A stretch of 51,776 nucleotides of DNA, taken from the NCBI GenBank assembly GCA_049973945.1, contig JBMFJH010000012.1:1-51776 (forward strand), in the 5' to 3' direction. Shown here piece after piece: positions 39,592 to 47,025 of this stretch (its first letter is position 1; each line of letters opens with the position of its first letter). This DNA is from Acd1 sp049973945 (lineage in GTDB: Archaea; Thermoproteota; Thermoprotei_A; Sulfolobales; Sulfolobaceae). Both the position numbers and the translations under genes were made by a program. Below the pieces are notes generated by a model that worked only from the letters and a program-made list of their open reading frames with translations, was not told the DNA's origin and searched no databases.

Positions 39592-39777
39592 GTTGAAACA
39601 GCCCTCGCCTTTCTCGATCACTCCCATTTCTATTAGTTTCCAAATCACTTTGTAGGGCTCCCTAATCCCGAGCGACAGGAGCTCCTTGTAGGCGAGCAGT
39701 TCGCCCACCGACCTCACGCTCTTGAAGTACTTTATCGCTTTCTCGATGTCCTCCTTCGTAACGTCCTGAACCGACAT
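39562..39777 (-). CDS. Small hypothetical winged-helix-like protein
   Basis: A 71-residue protein from ATG 39777: MSVQDVTKEDIEKAIKYFKSVRSVGELLAYKELLSLGIREPYKVIWKLIEMGVIEKGEGCFNLVKG. The pattern of three helices followed by a hairpin suggests a small winged helix, but I cannot name the family. A longer form from TTG 39807 is possible; the TATA-like CTTTAATTG at 39808-39815 (minus) argues for the ATG. The last 30 bases overlap the convergent reductase gene. Confidence 0.65.
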   Translation of the reverse strand: MSVQDVTKEDIEKAIKYFKSVRSVGELLAYKELLSLGIREPYKVIWKLIEMGVIEKGEGCFNLVKGPTEEK

Positions 39778-39780
39778 AGC

Positions 39781-39788
39781 CTTATTAC
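39781..39788 (+). promoter_or_regulatory. TATA-like element of the DGGGP synthase gene
   Basis: CTTATTAC, centred about 29 bases before the TTG at 39814, consistent with a leaderless transcript. It lies within the leader and start of the divergent small gene. Confidence 0.4.
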
Positions 39789-39813
39789 TCCTCTCAGTCC
39801 CGTTCAATTAAAG

Positions 39814-40662
39814 TTGAGAGTCAGGGACTTACTACAGCTCATAAGGGTTCATAACACCGTCGGTTCCGCCCTTTCCGACGTCATGGGCTTCGCCGTGGCC
39901 AGCCACTGGGACTTCGAGCCAGTACCGCTCGCGGTCTCCGCCCTCGTGGTCTCCCTGATAGCTGCCGGGGGGTACGTGATAAACGACTACTACGACGTCG
40001 AGATTGACAGGATAAACAAGCCGTACAGGCCCTTGCCCTCTGGAAGGGTCAGCCTGAACGCCGCCAGGAACCTGGCAATAGGCCTCTTCGCGGCTGGAGT
40101 AGCTCTGTCAGCCCTCCTCAACCCCTGGGCCCTCTTAGTAGCGATAATAGCGAGCGTAGCCCTTTGGGAGTACGCGAGGAGGCTGAAGAAAACGGGCTTG
40201 CCCGGAAACCTCATCGTCGCCCTCTTCTCGGCCCTCTCGGCGTTCTACGGCGGTTTAGCTTACTTCCGCGGGGACTGGCTTTACTATGCCCTGATCCCCA
40301 CGACGTACATATTCTTCTTCACGCTGGCCAGGGAGTTCATAAAGGGAATAGAGGACTACGAGGGCGACAGGGCTTACGGGGTAAGGACGTTGGCCGTAAC
40401 AATTGGAATAAAGAGGTCGTGGGTTGTCTCTAAGGTCATCCTGGCGGGGCTCCTGCTAACGAGCCCGTTCCCCTACTTCATCTGGGGCTTCAACGCAGTT
40501 TACTTAGTGGCGGTTCTAGCCCTCGACGCGATTCTAGTCCTTGGGCTGATTCAGCCTCCCACCATTAAGTCGGCCGAGAGGATGAGGGCGTTGCTTAAGG
40601 TCTACGCGTTGGGGACGCTCGTGGCCTTCCTAATAGGGAGCGCCCCCGCGCTCAGACTCTGA
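39814..40662 (+). CDS. Digeranylgeranylglyceryl phosphate synthase (UbiA-type prenyltransferase)
   Basis: A 282-residue membrane protein with about eight helices. It adds the second geranylgeranyl chain in archaeal membrane lipid synthesis. GGYVINDYYDVEIDRINKPYRPLPSG is the first Asp-rich UbiA motif (N-D-x-x-D-x-x-x-D) and FIKGIEDYEGDRAYGVRTLAVTIG the second. LIRVHNTVGSALSDVMG fits the archaeal DGGGP synthase N-terminus. The position next to speD and a GGR-type gene agrees with my recollection of the Sulfolobus solfataricus locus where this enzyme was characterised (Hemmi et al. 2004). TTG start. Confidence 0.9.
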   Translation: MRVRDLLQLIRVHNTVGSALSDVMGFAVASHWDFEPVPLAVSALVVSLIAAGGYVINDYYDVEIDRINKPYRPLPSGRVSLNAARNLAIGLFAAGVALSALLNPWALLVAIIASVALWEYARRLKKTGLPGNLIVALFSALSAFYGGLAYFRGDWLYYALIPTTYIFFFTLAREFIKGIEDYEGDRAYGVRTLAVTIGIKRSWVVSKVILAGLLLTSPFPYFIWGFNAVYLVAVLALDAILVLGLIQPPTIKSAERMRALLKVYALGTLVAFLIGSAPALRL

Positions 40663-41566
40663 AGTCGAAGGTCTTGCGGTACCCCGCTACTATGGCAACT
40701 ACCCTGACCGACGCGTTCTGGTCGAGGTTGTTCGAGGCGATCGAGAGGGAGTCCCCCGGCTTGACCGCCTGGAAGGTCTTGTAAGCGACCGAGACCCCGT
40801 TCTTCAGCACGTTGACTATCGCCCTGTCCAAGACTACTTCGCCCTCGTAAGCGACGCTGATCTTGTCCCCAGACCTCGTCACCCTGACCTCGAGCTTCGG
40901 GGCGAAGGTCTTGGCCCTAACGACAGACACAAGCTTGGCGTAACCCTTCTCTGAGTCGTTCGTTATCGTGAGGCCCTTGCTGAACTCCACGTCGTAAATG
41001 GAGTCCGGGGACATCAGTTCTCTCCTGCCGTCGTAGTCGAGGAAGACCCTCGAGTTGACGGAGGACTTGACCAACGCCCTGCAAGTCCCCTCGCACTGCT
41101 CCCTCCTCGTCTCCTTCGGCTCTATCACCAGCTCCCCCGCCTCGAGCGAGTACTCCGTGCGGAACTTCTCCGCCCTGTAAAGCAAGATCGTCGCCACGCT
41201 GTTCAGGGTGAGAGGGGTTTCCCCCTTGTAGGTGACCTTGACCTCGTTCTTCCCCCTCTTTATGACGGGCGTGACGTCGTAGATCGTCAAGGCGTGCTCG
41301 AGGTTCCCTGCGCTCACGGTGAGGTTCGGCTTGAATATTTTCGTCAGGGAGAAGTCGTTCAGCCAGATCCTCCAGGTGGGCGAGTGCCTCTCTGGGAATT
41401 CGGTCTCGATCATGAGGTAGGCCTTAGCTACTTCTCCCTCGACGAAGACCGCGGACTTAATCTCGGGGTTCCCCGTCCAGAGCCTCCAGGGGCCGACGTC
41501 GACATTGACGTCGATCACTCCCTCGATGCTCCCCGAGTCGAAGGGCGAACACTGTCCATTGGGCAT
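40652..41566 (-). CDS. Hypothetical beta-rich protein, function unknown
   Basis: A 304-residue protein I do not recognise. It has no signal peptide or membrane segment. The pattern is mostly beta strands: ESP-like start MPNGQCSPFDSGSIEGVIDVNVDVGPWRLWTGNPEIKSAVFVEGEVAKAYLMIETEFPERHSPTWRIWLND, a middle TLNSVATILLYRAEKFRTEYSLEAGELVIEPKETRREQC, and a C-terminal domain with VRVTRSGDKISVAYEGEVVL. Two or three beta-sandwich domains are likely. A CEGTC pair lies near residue 155. Its last 11 bases overlap the DGGGP synthase gene. The codon usage is like its neighbours. Confidence 0.75.
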   Translation of the reverse strand: MPNGQCSPFDSGSIEGVIDVNVDVGPWRLWTGNPEIKSAVFVEGEVAKAYLMIETEFPERHSPTWRIWLNDFSLTKIFKPNLTVSAGNLEHALTIYDVTPVIKRGKNEVKVTYKGETPLTLNSVATILLYRAEKFRTEYSLEAGELVIEPKETRREQCEGTCRALVKSSVNSRVFLDYDGRRELMSPDSIYDVEFSKGLTITNDSEKGYAKLVSVVRAKTFAPKLEVRVTRSGDKISVAYEGEVVLDRAIVNVLKNGVSVAYKTFQAVKPGDSLSIASNNLDQNASVRVVAIVAGYRKTFDFRV

Positions 41567-41610
41567 AGCTTAGATAGAAAAGGTATCAGTCGTTATAAAT
41601 CAGAAGAGGA

Positions 41611-42444
41611 ATGCTGAGAGACCTGCTCAGGGCGATAAGGAACTCAGACCTGGTGGTCGAGGTCCTCGACTCCAGGGAGCCAGACCTCACCAGGTCGAAG
41701 TACATAGAGAGGAAGGCCAGGGAGATGGGGAAGAAGCTGATGATCGTGATAAACAAGGGAGACCTCGTCCCTCTTGAAGTCCTCAAGGGCTGGAAGAGGT
41801 ACCTCGAGGAAGTCGAGGGCATTCCAACCGTTTACATCGCGGCGACCCTTCACAAGGGTACGAAGGAGCTCAGGGACAGGATGAAGGAGATCCTGAGGGG
41901 AGGGGGAGTAGTGAGCTTCGTGGGCTACCCAAAGACGGGGAAGTCGTCTATAATCAACGCCCTCAAGGGGAGGCACTCTGCGAGTACCAGCGCCCACCCC
42001 TTCGCGCACGGCTACACCAGGGCGGTTCAGCTGTTCAGGATAGACAGCAGGCTGTTGGCCTGGGACACTCCTGGAGTGATCCCGCCCGACGGCAACGAGC
42101 TCGAGAGGGTCATCAGGGGTTCCAACGTCGACGAACTTGAGGACCCGGTCAGGGTCGCCGTGAAGCTGATCCAAAGGGTCGAGAGTTTCAACCCGAACGC
42201 TTTCAAGGAGGCTTACGGGGTGGAGTACTCCGACCCCTACGACTTGCTCTCCAAGATAGCCCTTAAGAGGGGGTGGATCTACAAGAGCGACAGGGAGCCC
42301 AACATAGACGAGGCGGCGAAGGCCCTCATCAGGGACTACCACGACGGTAAAATTAAGTACTACGTCCCTCCGCCTGAATTGCCCGAGAGAAAAAGCGCGA
42401 AACCCTTGAGCGAAGACGGGAGGGAAAAGCCTCAGGCCGGGTAG
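41611..42444 (+). CDS. Circularly permuted GTPase (YlqF/RbgA-like)
   Basis: A 277-residue GTPase with permuted motif order: VVEVLDSREPDLTRS, then NKGD (G4) near residue 50, AATLHKG (G5), then FVGYPKTGKSSIINALKG (G1, about 105-120), GYTRAVQLFRI (G2 region) and WDTPGVIP (G3). This G4-G5-G1-G2-G3 order is typical of the ribosome-assembly GTPases of the YlqF/Nog2 group. The C-terminal region (about 190-277) is helical. Divergent from the gene at 41566 with 44 bases between. Confidence 0.9.
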   Translation: MLRDLLRAIRNSDLVVEVLDSREPDLTRSKYIERKAREMGKKLMIVINKGDLVPLEVLKGWKRYLEEVEGIPTVYIAATLHKGTKELRDRMKEILRGGGVVSFVGYPKTGKSSIINALKGRHSASTSAHPFAHGYTRAVQLFRIDSRLLAWDTPGVIPPDGNELERVIRGSNVDELEDPVRVAVKLIQRVESFNPNAFKEAYGVEYSDPYDLLSKIALKRGWIYKSDREPNIDEAAKALIRDYHDGKIKYYVPPPELPERKSAKPLSEDGREKPQAG

Positions 42445-42641
42445 AAGCCCGTGACTTTTACCCTCGATGTCTCGTCGTACACGTAGAGCTCTCCAGGCGC
42501 CTCGTCCTGGGTCCTCTTGTGGGAGCCGTCGCAGAAGGGCTTGTTCCGTGAGAGACCGCAGGCACAGATGTAGAAGGTCTCCCCGTCCTTCGCCTTGACC
42601 TCGTAAGGCCTGTTCCTGTCGTGTCTGACGAGTCGAGCCAT
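42432..42641 (-). CDS. CDGSH iron-sulfur domain protein
   Basis: A 69-residue protein with CACGLSRNKPFCDGSHK, the C-x-C-x(n)-C-D-G-S-H 2Fe-2S site with three Cys and one His ligand. The rest, RPYEVKAKDGETFYI before and VTGFYPA after, fits the small single-domain CDGSH proteins. Function is likely redox or Fe-S related but unknown in archaea. ATG at 42641 is chosen; a TTG one codon before is possible. TAATATAAAT (42661-42670) is the TATA box. The 3' end overlaps the convergent GTPase gene by 13 bases. Confidence 0.9.
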   Translation of the reverse strand: MARLVRHDRNRPYEVKAKDGETFYICACGLSRNKPFCDGSHKRTQDEAPGELYVYDETSRVKVTGFYPA

Positions 42642-42676
42642 CAATTGTTCTATACCTAACTAATATAAATAATTAA

Positions 42677-42686
42677 CTTTCGAAAG
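42677..42686. promoter_or_regulatory. 10-base palindrome upstream of the CDGSH gene (possible regulator site)
   Basis: CTTTCGAAAG, perfectly self-complementary, just upstream of the minus-strand TATA box. It shares the TTTCGAAA core with the palindrome in the DUF59 promoter at 26420-26433. Confidence 0.35.
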
Positions 42687-42764
42687 ATATGAAAAATTAA
42701 GTCACGCCCAGGAATTCCTCCCCAAAGTCTTTAGTACTTCTCCGAGCGAGAGAACTTGAAGCTG

Positions 42765-43283
42765 ATGATAAAGGCGGTAGTGTTCGACGCTGACAAGACG
42801 CTGTGGGATCACCACAACATCTCCGCCTTCGTGGAGCCGCTCAGACTCGTCGGCACCGACTCCGTAGAAGACTCTGCAGGAAATAAGTTGACCCTCTTCC
42901 CCTACGTGAGGGAGACCCTCAAGGAGATCAAGAACATGGGGCTTCTGCTGGGCTTAGCCACTTGGAACGTCCCGGACAAGACGGAAAAGGTGCTGAAGCT
43001 CCTGGGCCTTTGGGACTACTTCGACATAATAGTGTCCAAGGACTTCCCCTACAAGTTCCTCCACCTCACGGAGCTAATCCTCATAGCCAGGGACAGGGGG
43101 ATTAAGATAAAGCCGGAAGAGATAGCGTTCTTCGACGACAGGAGGGTTCATTTCGGCAACGTTTGGCTGTACTTAGGCGACGTGAAGTGCTACGAGATGT
43201 GGAAGGACGTGAAGTCGTTCCAGGAAGTCCTCGCAATAGTCAAGTCCCTAGCGAAGGAAGGGCGGGAAACGCTTTTATATTGA
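42765..43283 (+). CDS. HAD-superfamily phosphatase (MDP-1-like)
   Basis: A 172-residue haloacid-dehalogenase protein: IKAVVFDADKTLWDHHN (motif I, D-x-D-x-T), GLLLGLATWN (motif II Thr), KFLHLTEL (motif III Lys region) and AFFDDRRVHFGNV (motif IV DD). The spacing resembles magnesium-dependent phosphatase-1. The substrate is unknown. A TTG at 42756 is the alternative start; a TATA-like CTTTAGTA near 42729-42736 supports the ATG. The stop is immediately followed by the ilvB leader region. Confidence 0.85.
   Translation: MIKAVVFDADKTLWDHHNISAFVEPLRLVGTDSVEDSAGNKLTLFPYVRETLKEIKNMGLLLGLATWNVPDKTEKVLKLLGLWDYFDIIVSKDFPYKFLHLTELILIARDRGIKIKPEEIAFFDDRRVHFGNVWLYLGDVKCYEMWKDVKSFQEVLAIVKSLAKEGRETLLY
43271..43280 (+). 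promoter_or_regulatory. TATA box of ilvBNC
   Basis: GCTTTTATAT, located inside the end of the upstream phosphatase gene. The predicted transcription start is near 43302, leaving an approximately 148-base leader before ilvB. Confidence 0.5.
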
Positions 43284-43289
43284 GAGACT

Positions 43290-43299
43290 GAATCAGGGG
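43290..43299 (+). repeat. Copy 1 of a 10-base direct repeat flanking the ilvB leader
   Basis: GAATCAGGGG, found again exactly at 43431-43440. This copy lies at or just before the predicted transcription start. Confidence 0.6.
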
Positions 43300-43311
43300 C
43301 TCTGAGAAGAG

Positions 43312-43341
43312 ATGGCAGGTGAGTGTACCCTCCAAGTCTGA
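43312..43341 (+). CDS. Possible nine-residue leader peptide upstream of ilvB
   Basis: ATG followed by eight codons and TGA, encoding MAGECTLQV. It begins about ten bases from the predicted transcript start. The stop codon sits at the base of the first hairpin. One Leu and one Val codon occur, which is suggestive for a branched-chain amino acid operon but far from a run of control codons. Coding is not proven. Confidence 0.3.
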   Translation: MAGECTLQV

Positions 43342-43364
43342 AACCTCTTTTCGGGGTTTCAGGC
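43336..43364 (+). promoter_or_regulatory. Hairpin 1 in the ilvB leader
   Basis: CTGAAACC (43338-43345) pairs with GGTTTCAG (43355-43362). Further pairs inside (U-G, C-G) and outside (G-C at 43336/43364) give a stem of about 12 with a five-base loop. The stop codon of the possible leader peptide overlaps its 5' arm. Confidence 0.55.
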
Positions 43365-43397
43365 CTAGTCTTCAAAGTAAGTCAAGGCAGTTCGAGG

Positions 43398-43426
43398 GAA
43401 GCCTTCTCCTGGTTGGGGAGAGCTTC
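43398..43426 (+). promoter_or_regulatory. Hairpin 2 in the ilvB leader
   Basis: GAAGC (43398-43402) pairs with GCTTC (43422-43426), with an inner CTCC/GGAG stem (43406-43409 with 43417-43420) and a small internal loop. It lies just upstream of the second direct repeat and the ilvB ribosome binding site. Confidence 0.45.
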
Positions 43427-43430
43427 AGAG

Positions 43431-43440
43431 GAATCAGGGG
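43431..43440 (+). repeat. Copy 2 of the 10-base direct repeat, adjoining the ilvB ribosome binding site
   Basis: GAATCAGGGG again; its last bases run into GGTGAT (43439-43444), a strong match to the archaeal Shine-Dalgarno sequence, five bases before the ilvB GTG. Confidence 0.6.
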
Positions 43441-43449
43441 TGATAAGCC

Positions 43450-45174
43450 GTGATAAACGGAGCTAAGCTGACAATAGAGGCCCTGAAAAGGGAAGGAGTG
43501 AAGGTGATCTTCGGCATCCCTGGACTCTCTAACATGGCCCTCTACGACGCCTTCCTCGAGGACTTAATCAGCGGGGAGCTCAGGCACGTGCTAATGAGGC
43601 ACGAGCAGGGAGCACTGCACGCGGCGGACGGTTACGCCAGGGCCTCGGGAGTCCCTGGGGTCGCTACCGCTACTTCAGGCCCTGGAGCGACCAACCTGCT
43701 GACCGGACTGGCTACCGCTTACATGGACTCCTCTCCCGTTATCGCCCTGACCGGCAACGTGCCGAGGTCTGTGATAGGGAAGATGGCTTTCCAGGAGGCC
43801 GACATCCAGGGAATGGCCCAGACCATGGTCAAGTGGTCGATAAGGGTCAGGACTCTCGACGAGATTCCAGAGGCGATAAGGAACGCGTTCTACGTAGCTG
43901 TCACGGGCAGGCCCGGGCCAGTCCTCATAGACATACCGAGGGACATCTTCGGCGAGAAGGTGGACGAGAGGAACATCAAGTGGCCTGAGAAGCCCGCCAT
44001 CAGGGGTTTCAGGCCTTTCCCGACGATCATAGATAAGGTAGCGATTAAGAAGGCGGCAGAGCTACTGGTAAATGCCGAAAGGCCGATAATTCTCGCAGGG
44101 ACTGGCGTAGTTTGGTCGAACGCAACAAGGGAGGTCCTTGAGCTGGCGGAGATACTGCAGTGCCCGATAGTATCAACGTTGCCTGGCAAGAGCGCGATCC
44201 CACACGATCACCCGCTGTACTTAGGGCCCATGGGGTATTACGGCAGGGTTGAGGCCTCGTTCGCTGCACTCGAGTCGGACGTTATGCTGCTGGTCGGGGC
44301 GAGGCTGAGCGACAGGACGTTCACGTCCTACGACGAGATGATAGAGACGGGGAAGAAGTTCATCATGATCAACATAGACCCGACCGACACGGAGAGGGCG
44401 ATCCCAGCGGACGTCGCCCTATGCGGCGACGCGAAAGTCCTGACAAAGGAGCTGACCAAAGCGGTAGTCGAAATAGGGCTGAAGAAGGACAGGAGCAACT
44501 GGCTCAAGAGGGTGAGGGAGCTCAAGGAATACTACGCCCAGTTCTACTACTACGACGAGCCGGGCAAGCTCAAGCCCTGGAAGGTGCTGAAGACCATCAG
44601 GCAAGTCCTGCCGAGGGACGCCATAGTCACCACTGGCGTGGGGGAGCACCAGATGTGGGCCGAGGTGTTCTGGGAGGTTCTAGAGCCGAGGACTTTCCTG
44701 AGCTCCACCGGAATGGGAACCATGGGCTTCGGCCTCCCGGCGGCGATGGGCGCCAAGCTAGCGAGACCGGACAAAGTGGTAGTAGACCTGGACGGAGACG
44801 GCTCGTTCCTGATGACAGCGACGAACTTGGCAACTGCAGTAGACGAGAACATACCAGTCATAGCGGTGATCTTCGACAACAGGACGCTCGGCTTAGTCAG
44901 GCAAGTCCAGGACCTGTTCTTCGGCAGGAGGATAGTCGGAGTAGACTACGGCCCGTCGCCCGACTTCGTGAAGCTGGCTGAAGCGTTCGGAGCCCTAGGC
45001 TTCAACGCAGACTCTTACGACGCTATCGCTGAGTCGCTGAGGAAGGCCATCAAGGAGAACGTCCCCGCGGTCATTAGGGTGCCCATAGACAAGGAGGAGC
45101 TGGCCCTACCGACCTTGCCTCCCGGAGGAAGGCTGAAGCAGGTGATCGTGCGTGACCCAAGGAAGTCGTCCTGA
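43450..45174 (+). CDS. ilvB: Acetolactate synthase, large (catalytic) subunit
   Basis: A 574-residue ThDP enzyme for the first common step of valine, leucine and isoleucine synthesis. FGIPGLSNMALYDAF, LMRHEQGALHAADGYARASG (catalytic Glu), SGPGATNLLTGLATAY and PVIALTGNV form the N-terminal domain. The C-terminal domain has GTMGFGLPAAMGAKLARPDKVVVDLDGDGSFLMTATNLATAV (GDG...N ThDP-Mg motif). The GTG start has GGTGAT five bases upstream, so unlike many first genes here it is leadered. Followed by ilvN and ilvC. Confidence 0.95.
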   Translation: MINGAKLTIEALKREGVKVIFGIPGLSNMALYDAFLEDLISGELRHVLMRHEQGALHAADGYARASGVPGVATATSGPGATNLLTGLATAYMDSSPVIALTGNVPRSVIGKMAFQEADIQGMAQTMVKWSIRVRTLDEIPEAIRNAFYVAVTGRPGPVLIDIPRDIFGEKVDERNIKWPEKPAIRGFRPFPTIIDKVAIKKAAELLVNAERPIILAGTGVVWSNATREVLELAEILQCPIVSTLPGKSAIPHDHPLYLGPMGYYGRVEASFAALESDVMLLVGARLSDRTFTSYDEMIETGKKFIMINIDPTDTERAIPADVALCGDAKVLTKELTKAVVEIGLKKDRSNWLKRVRELKEYYAQFYYYDEPGKLKPWKVLKTIRQVLPRDAIVTTGVGEHQMWAEVFWEVLEPRTFLSSTGMGTMGFGLPAAMGAKLARPDKVVVDLDGDGSFLMTATNLATAVDENIPVIAVIFDNRTLGLVRQVQDLFFGRRIVGVDYGPSPDFVKLAEAFGALGFNADSYDAIAESLRKAIKENVPAVIRVPIDKEELALPTLPPGGRLKQVIVRDPRKSS

Positions 45175-45178
45175 CAGA

Positions 45179-45556
45179 GTGATAAGGGTAGTAGCGTACT
45201 ATAGGGACCCGTCGATACTGGAGAGGGTGATAGCCCACGTCAGGAAGCTTTTCATGGACGTTTCCTGGGTCTACTCCTGGAGAAACGGCGACGTCATAGA
45301 GATCTACATGGGCGTCCCCGACCACAAGAACTTCAACATCCTGGTGGGGAACATCCATAAGACCCCAGAGGTCGAGAAAGTGGAGGTCTTGGAGGACGCG
45401 AGGATAGTGAAGTTCGCCGTAGACAGGAAGGGAAACGTGAGGCAGCTGACCGAACTGAATGGGGCTAAGGAGTACGACATGGTTATTAACGCTCCCGTTT
45501 TCTCTAAGGTCACCGAATACTCCTGGGGTGAGAGGCGTGGCAAAGATCTATACTGA
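45179..45556 (+). CDS. ilvN: Acetolactate synthase, small (regulatory) subunit
   Basis: A 125-residue ACT-like protein: MIRVVAYYRDPSILERVIAHVRKLFMDVSWVYSWRNGDVIEIYMGVPDHKNFNILVGNIHKTPEVEKVEVLED. The order of strands and helices follows the regulatory subunit, but similarity to bacterial IlvN/IlvH is weak, so the name rests mostly on the position between ilvB and ilvC. GTG at 45179, four bases after the ilvB stop, is preferred over an in-frame GTG at 45152 because it starts at the conserved first strand. Confidence 0.75.
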   Translation: MIRVVAYYRDPSILERVIAHVRKLFMDVSWVYSWRNGDVIEIYMGVPDHKNFNILVGNIHKTPEVEKVEVLEDARIVKFAVDRKGNVRQLTELNGAKEYDMVINAPVFSKVTEYSWGERRGKDLY

Positions 45557-46538
45557 AAAAGACGCGAGCCTAGACCCCATTAAAGACAAGACCATAGCCG
45601 TCCTGGGCTACGGGAGCCAGGGGAGGGCGTGGAGCCTCAACTTGAGGGACTCAGGGCTCAAGGTAATCGTGGGTCTGGAGCACGAGGGCAGTAGGTCCTG
45701 GAACCAGGCTGTGAGCGACGGGTTCAAGCCGGTGAAGATGAAGGACGCGGTGAAGCAGGCCGACATAGTGATCTTCCTGACCCCCGACATGGTGCAGAGG
45801 ACTATTTACAGGGAGTGGGTGGAGCCCAACCTGAGGCCAGGGATGGACCTCGTTTTCGCCCACGGGTTCAACATACACTACAAGCTCATAGAGCCCCCCA
45901 AGACTGTGGACGTCTACATGGTCGCCCCCAAGGGGCCCGGGCCAATAGTCAGGGAGTACTTCGAGAAGGGAGGCGGAGTCCCGGCCTTAGTCGCGGTGCA
46001 CCAGGACTACAGCGGACATGCGTTGAAGAAAGCCCTAGCGATAGCCAAAGGGATCGGGGCGACCAGGGCAGGAGTGATCGAGACCACTTTCAAGGAGGAG
46101 ACCGAGACAGATCTCTTCGGAGAGCAGGTCGACCTGGTGGGAGGAATCGTGGAGCTCATGAGGGCCGCCTTCGAGACGCTCGTGGAGGCCGGTTACCAGC
46201 CGGAGGTCGCCTACTTCGAGACGATAAACGAGATGAAGCTGATCGTGGACATAATCTACGAGAAGGGCCTGGGCGGCATGTTGAGGGCCGTTTCAGATAC
46301 TGCAAAGTACGGAGGTTACGTCTCTGGGCGGTACGTGATAAACGAGGACGTGAGGAAGAGGATGAAGCAAGTCCTAGAGAGGATAAAGTCCGGGGAGTTC
46401 GCCAACCAGTGGATCGAAGAATATGGTAAGGGTATGCCCGCAGTCAAGAACTACCTGAACGAGATAGACAACAGCCTCGAGGAGCAAGTGGGCAGAGAGC
46501 TCAGGGAGCTCATCCTGAGGGGCAAGCCCAAGGGTTAA
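45537..46538 (+). CDS. ilvC: Ketol-acid reductoisomerase
   Basis: A 333-residue NADPH and Mg enzyme, second step of branched-chain amino acid synthesis. TIAVLGYGSQGRAWSLNLRDSGLKVIVG is the Rossmann motif; VFAHGFNIHY, VAPKGPGPIVREYFEKGGGVPALVAVHQD and FKEETETDLFGEQVDLVGGIVELMRA (metal ligands D-x-x-x-E) follow, then YETINEMKLIVDIIYEKGLGGM-type C-terminal helices. The frame is open from 45459, but GTG 45537 gives the family length and lies 20 bases inside ilvN after GGGGTGAGAGG. Confidence 0.96.
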   Translation: MAKIYTEKDASLDPIKDKTIAVLGYGSQGRAWSLNLRDSGLKVIVGLEHEGSRSWNQAVSDGFKPVKMKDAVKQADIVIFLTPDMVQRTIYREWVEPNLRPGMDLVFAHGFNIHYKLIEPPKTVDVYMVAPKGPGPIVREYFEKGGGVPALVAVHQDYSGHALKKALAIAKGIGATRAGVIETTFKEETETDLFGEQVDLVGGIVELMRAAFETLVEAGYQPEVAYFETINEMKLIVDIIYEKGLGGMLRAVSDTAKYGGYVSGRYVINEDVRKRMKQVLERIKSGEFANQWIEEYGKGMPAVKNYLNEIDNSLEEQVGRELRELILRGKPKG

Positions 46539-46590
46539 AGCCCTTTCTCGCTCTCAAGCCGTTTTAACCCCATTTTGAACTTTATTGATA

Positions 46591-47025
46591 ATGTCAGTCA
46601 AGTCCAGGGCTTCTTCTCTGGAGCGTTACGTCTTGTCCCGGCTCAGGGACAAGGGCTTCGCGGTGATGAGGGCCCCTTCCAGCGGCTCCAAGAGGAAGGA
46701 TCCTGTGCCAGACCTAGTGGCGATGAAGGACGGAGTGATCCTGCTGATTGAAGTCAAGAGCAAGCAGGAGGAAGGAACAATTTACGTGAAGAAGGAACAG
46801 GCGGAGGGGATACTGGAGTTCGCGAGGAGGAGCGGGGGAGAGCCTTTCCTCTGCGTGAGGTTCCCCCACGAGACAAGGTTCGTCGAGTTCTCGAAGCTGA
46901 GGAAAACACAAGGGGGGAATTACGCCGTCGACGTGGAAGTGGCCAAGCAAGGAATGACTTTGGACGAGCTAGTGAGGTACGTGGAGTCCAAAAGGAGCAG
47001 GACTTTGGACAACTTCATTCGTTAG
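46591..47025 (+). CDS. hjc: Holliday junction resolvase Hjc
   Basis: A 144-residue archaeal resolvase that cuts four-way junctions. SLERYVLSRLRDKGFAVMRAPSSGSKRKDPVPDLVAMKDGVILLIEVKSK carries Glu11, Asp41, Glu54 and Lys56 of the nuclease site. The C-terminal YVESKRSRTLDNFIR is very like Sulfolobus Hjc as I recall it. ATG at 46591 fits a leaderless transcript from GTTTTAAC near 46558-46566; a TTG two codons earlier is possible. It converges with the PINA ATPase gene, overlapping by 11 bases. Confidence 0.94.
   Translation: MSVKSRASSLERYVLSRLRDKGFAVMRAPSSGSKRKDPVPDLVAMKDGVILLIEVKSKQEEGTIYVKKEQAEGILEFARRSGGEPFLCVRFPHETRFVEFSKLRKTQGGNYAVDVEVAKQGMTLDELVRYVESKRSRTLDNFIR

Noticed and set aside
43302..43445. 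tRNA or other known structured RNA in the ilvB leader
   Set aside because: GTTCGAGGG near 43390 recalls a T-loop, but its flanks pair with a 12-base loop and no acceptor or anticodon stem can be drawn. No C/D-box pair was found either.
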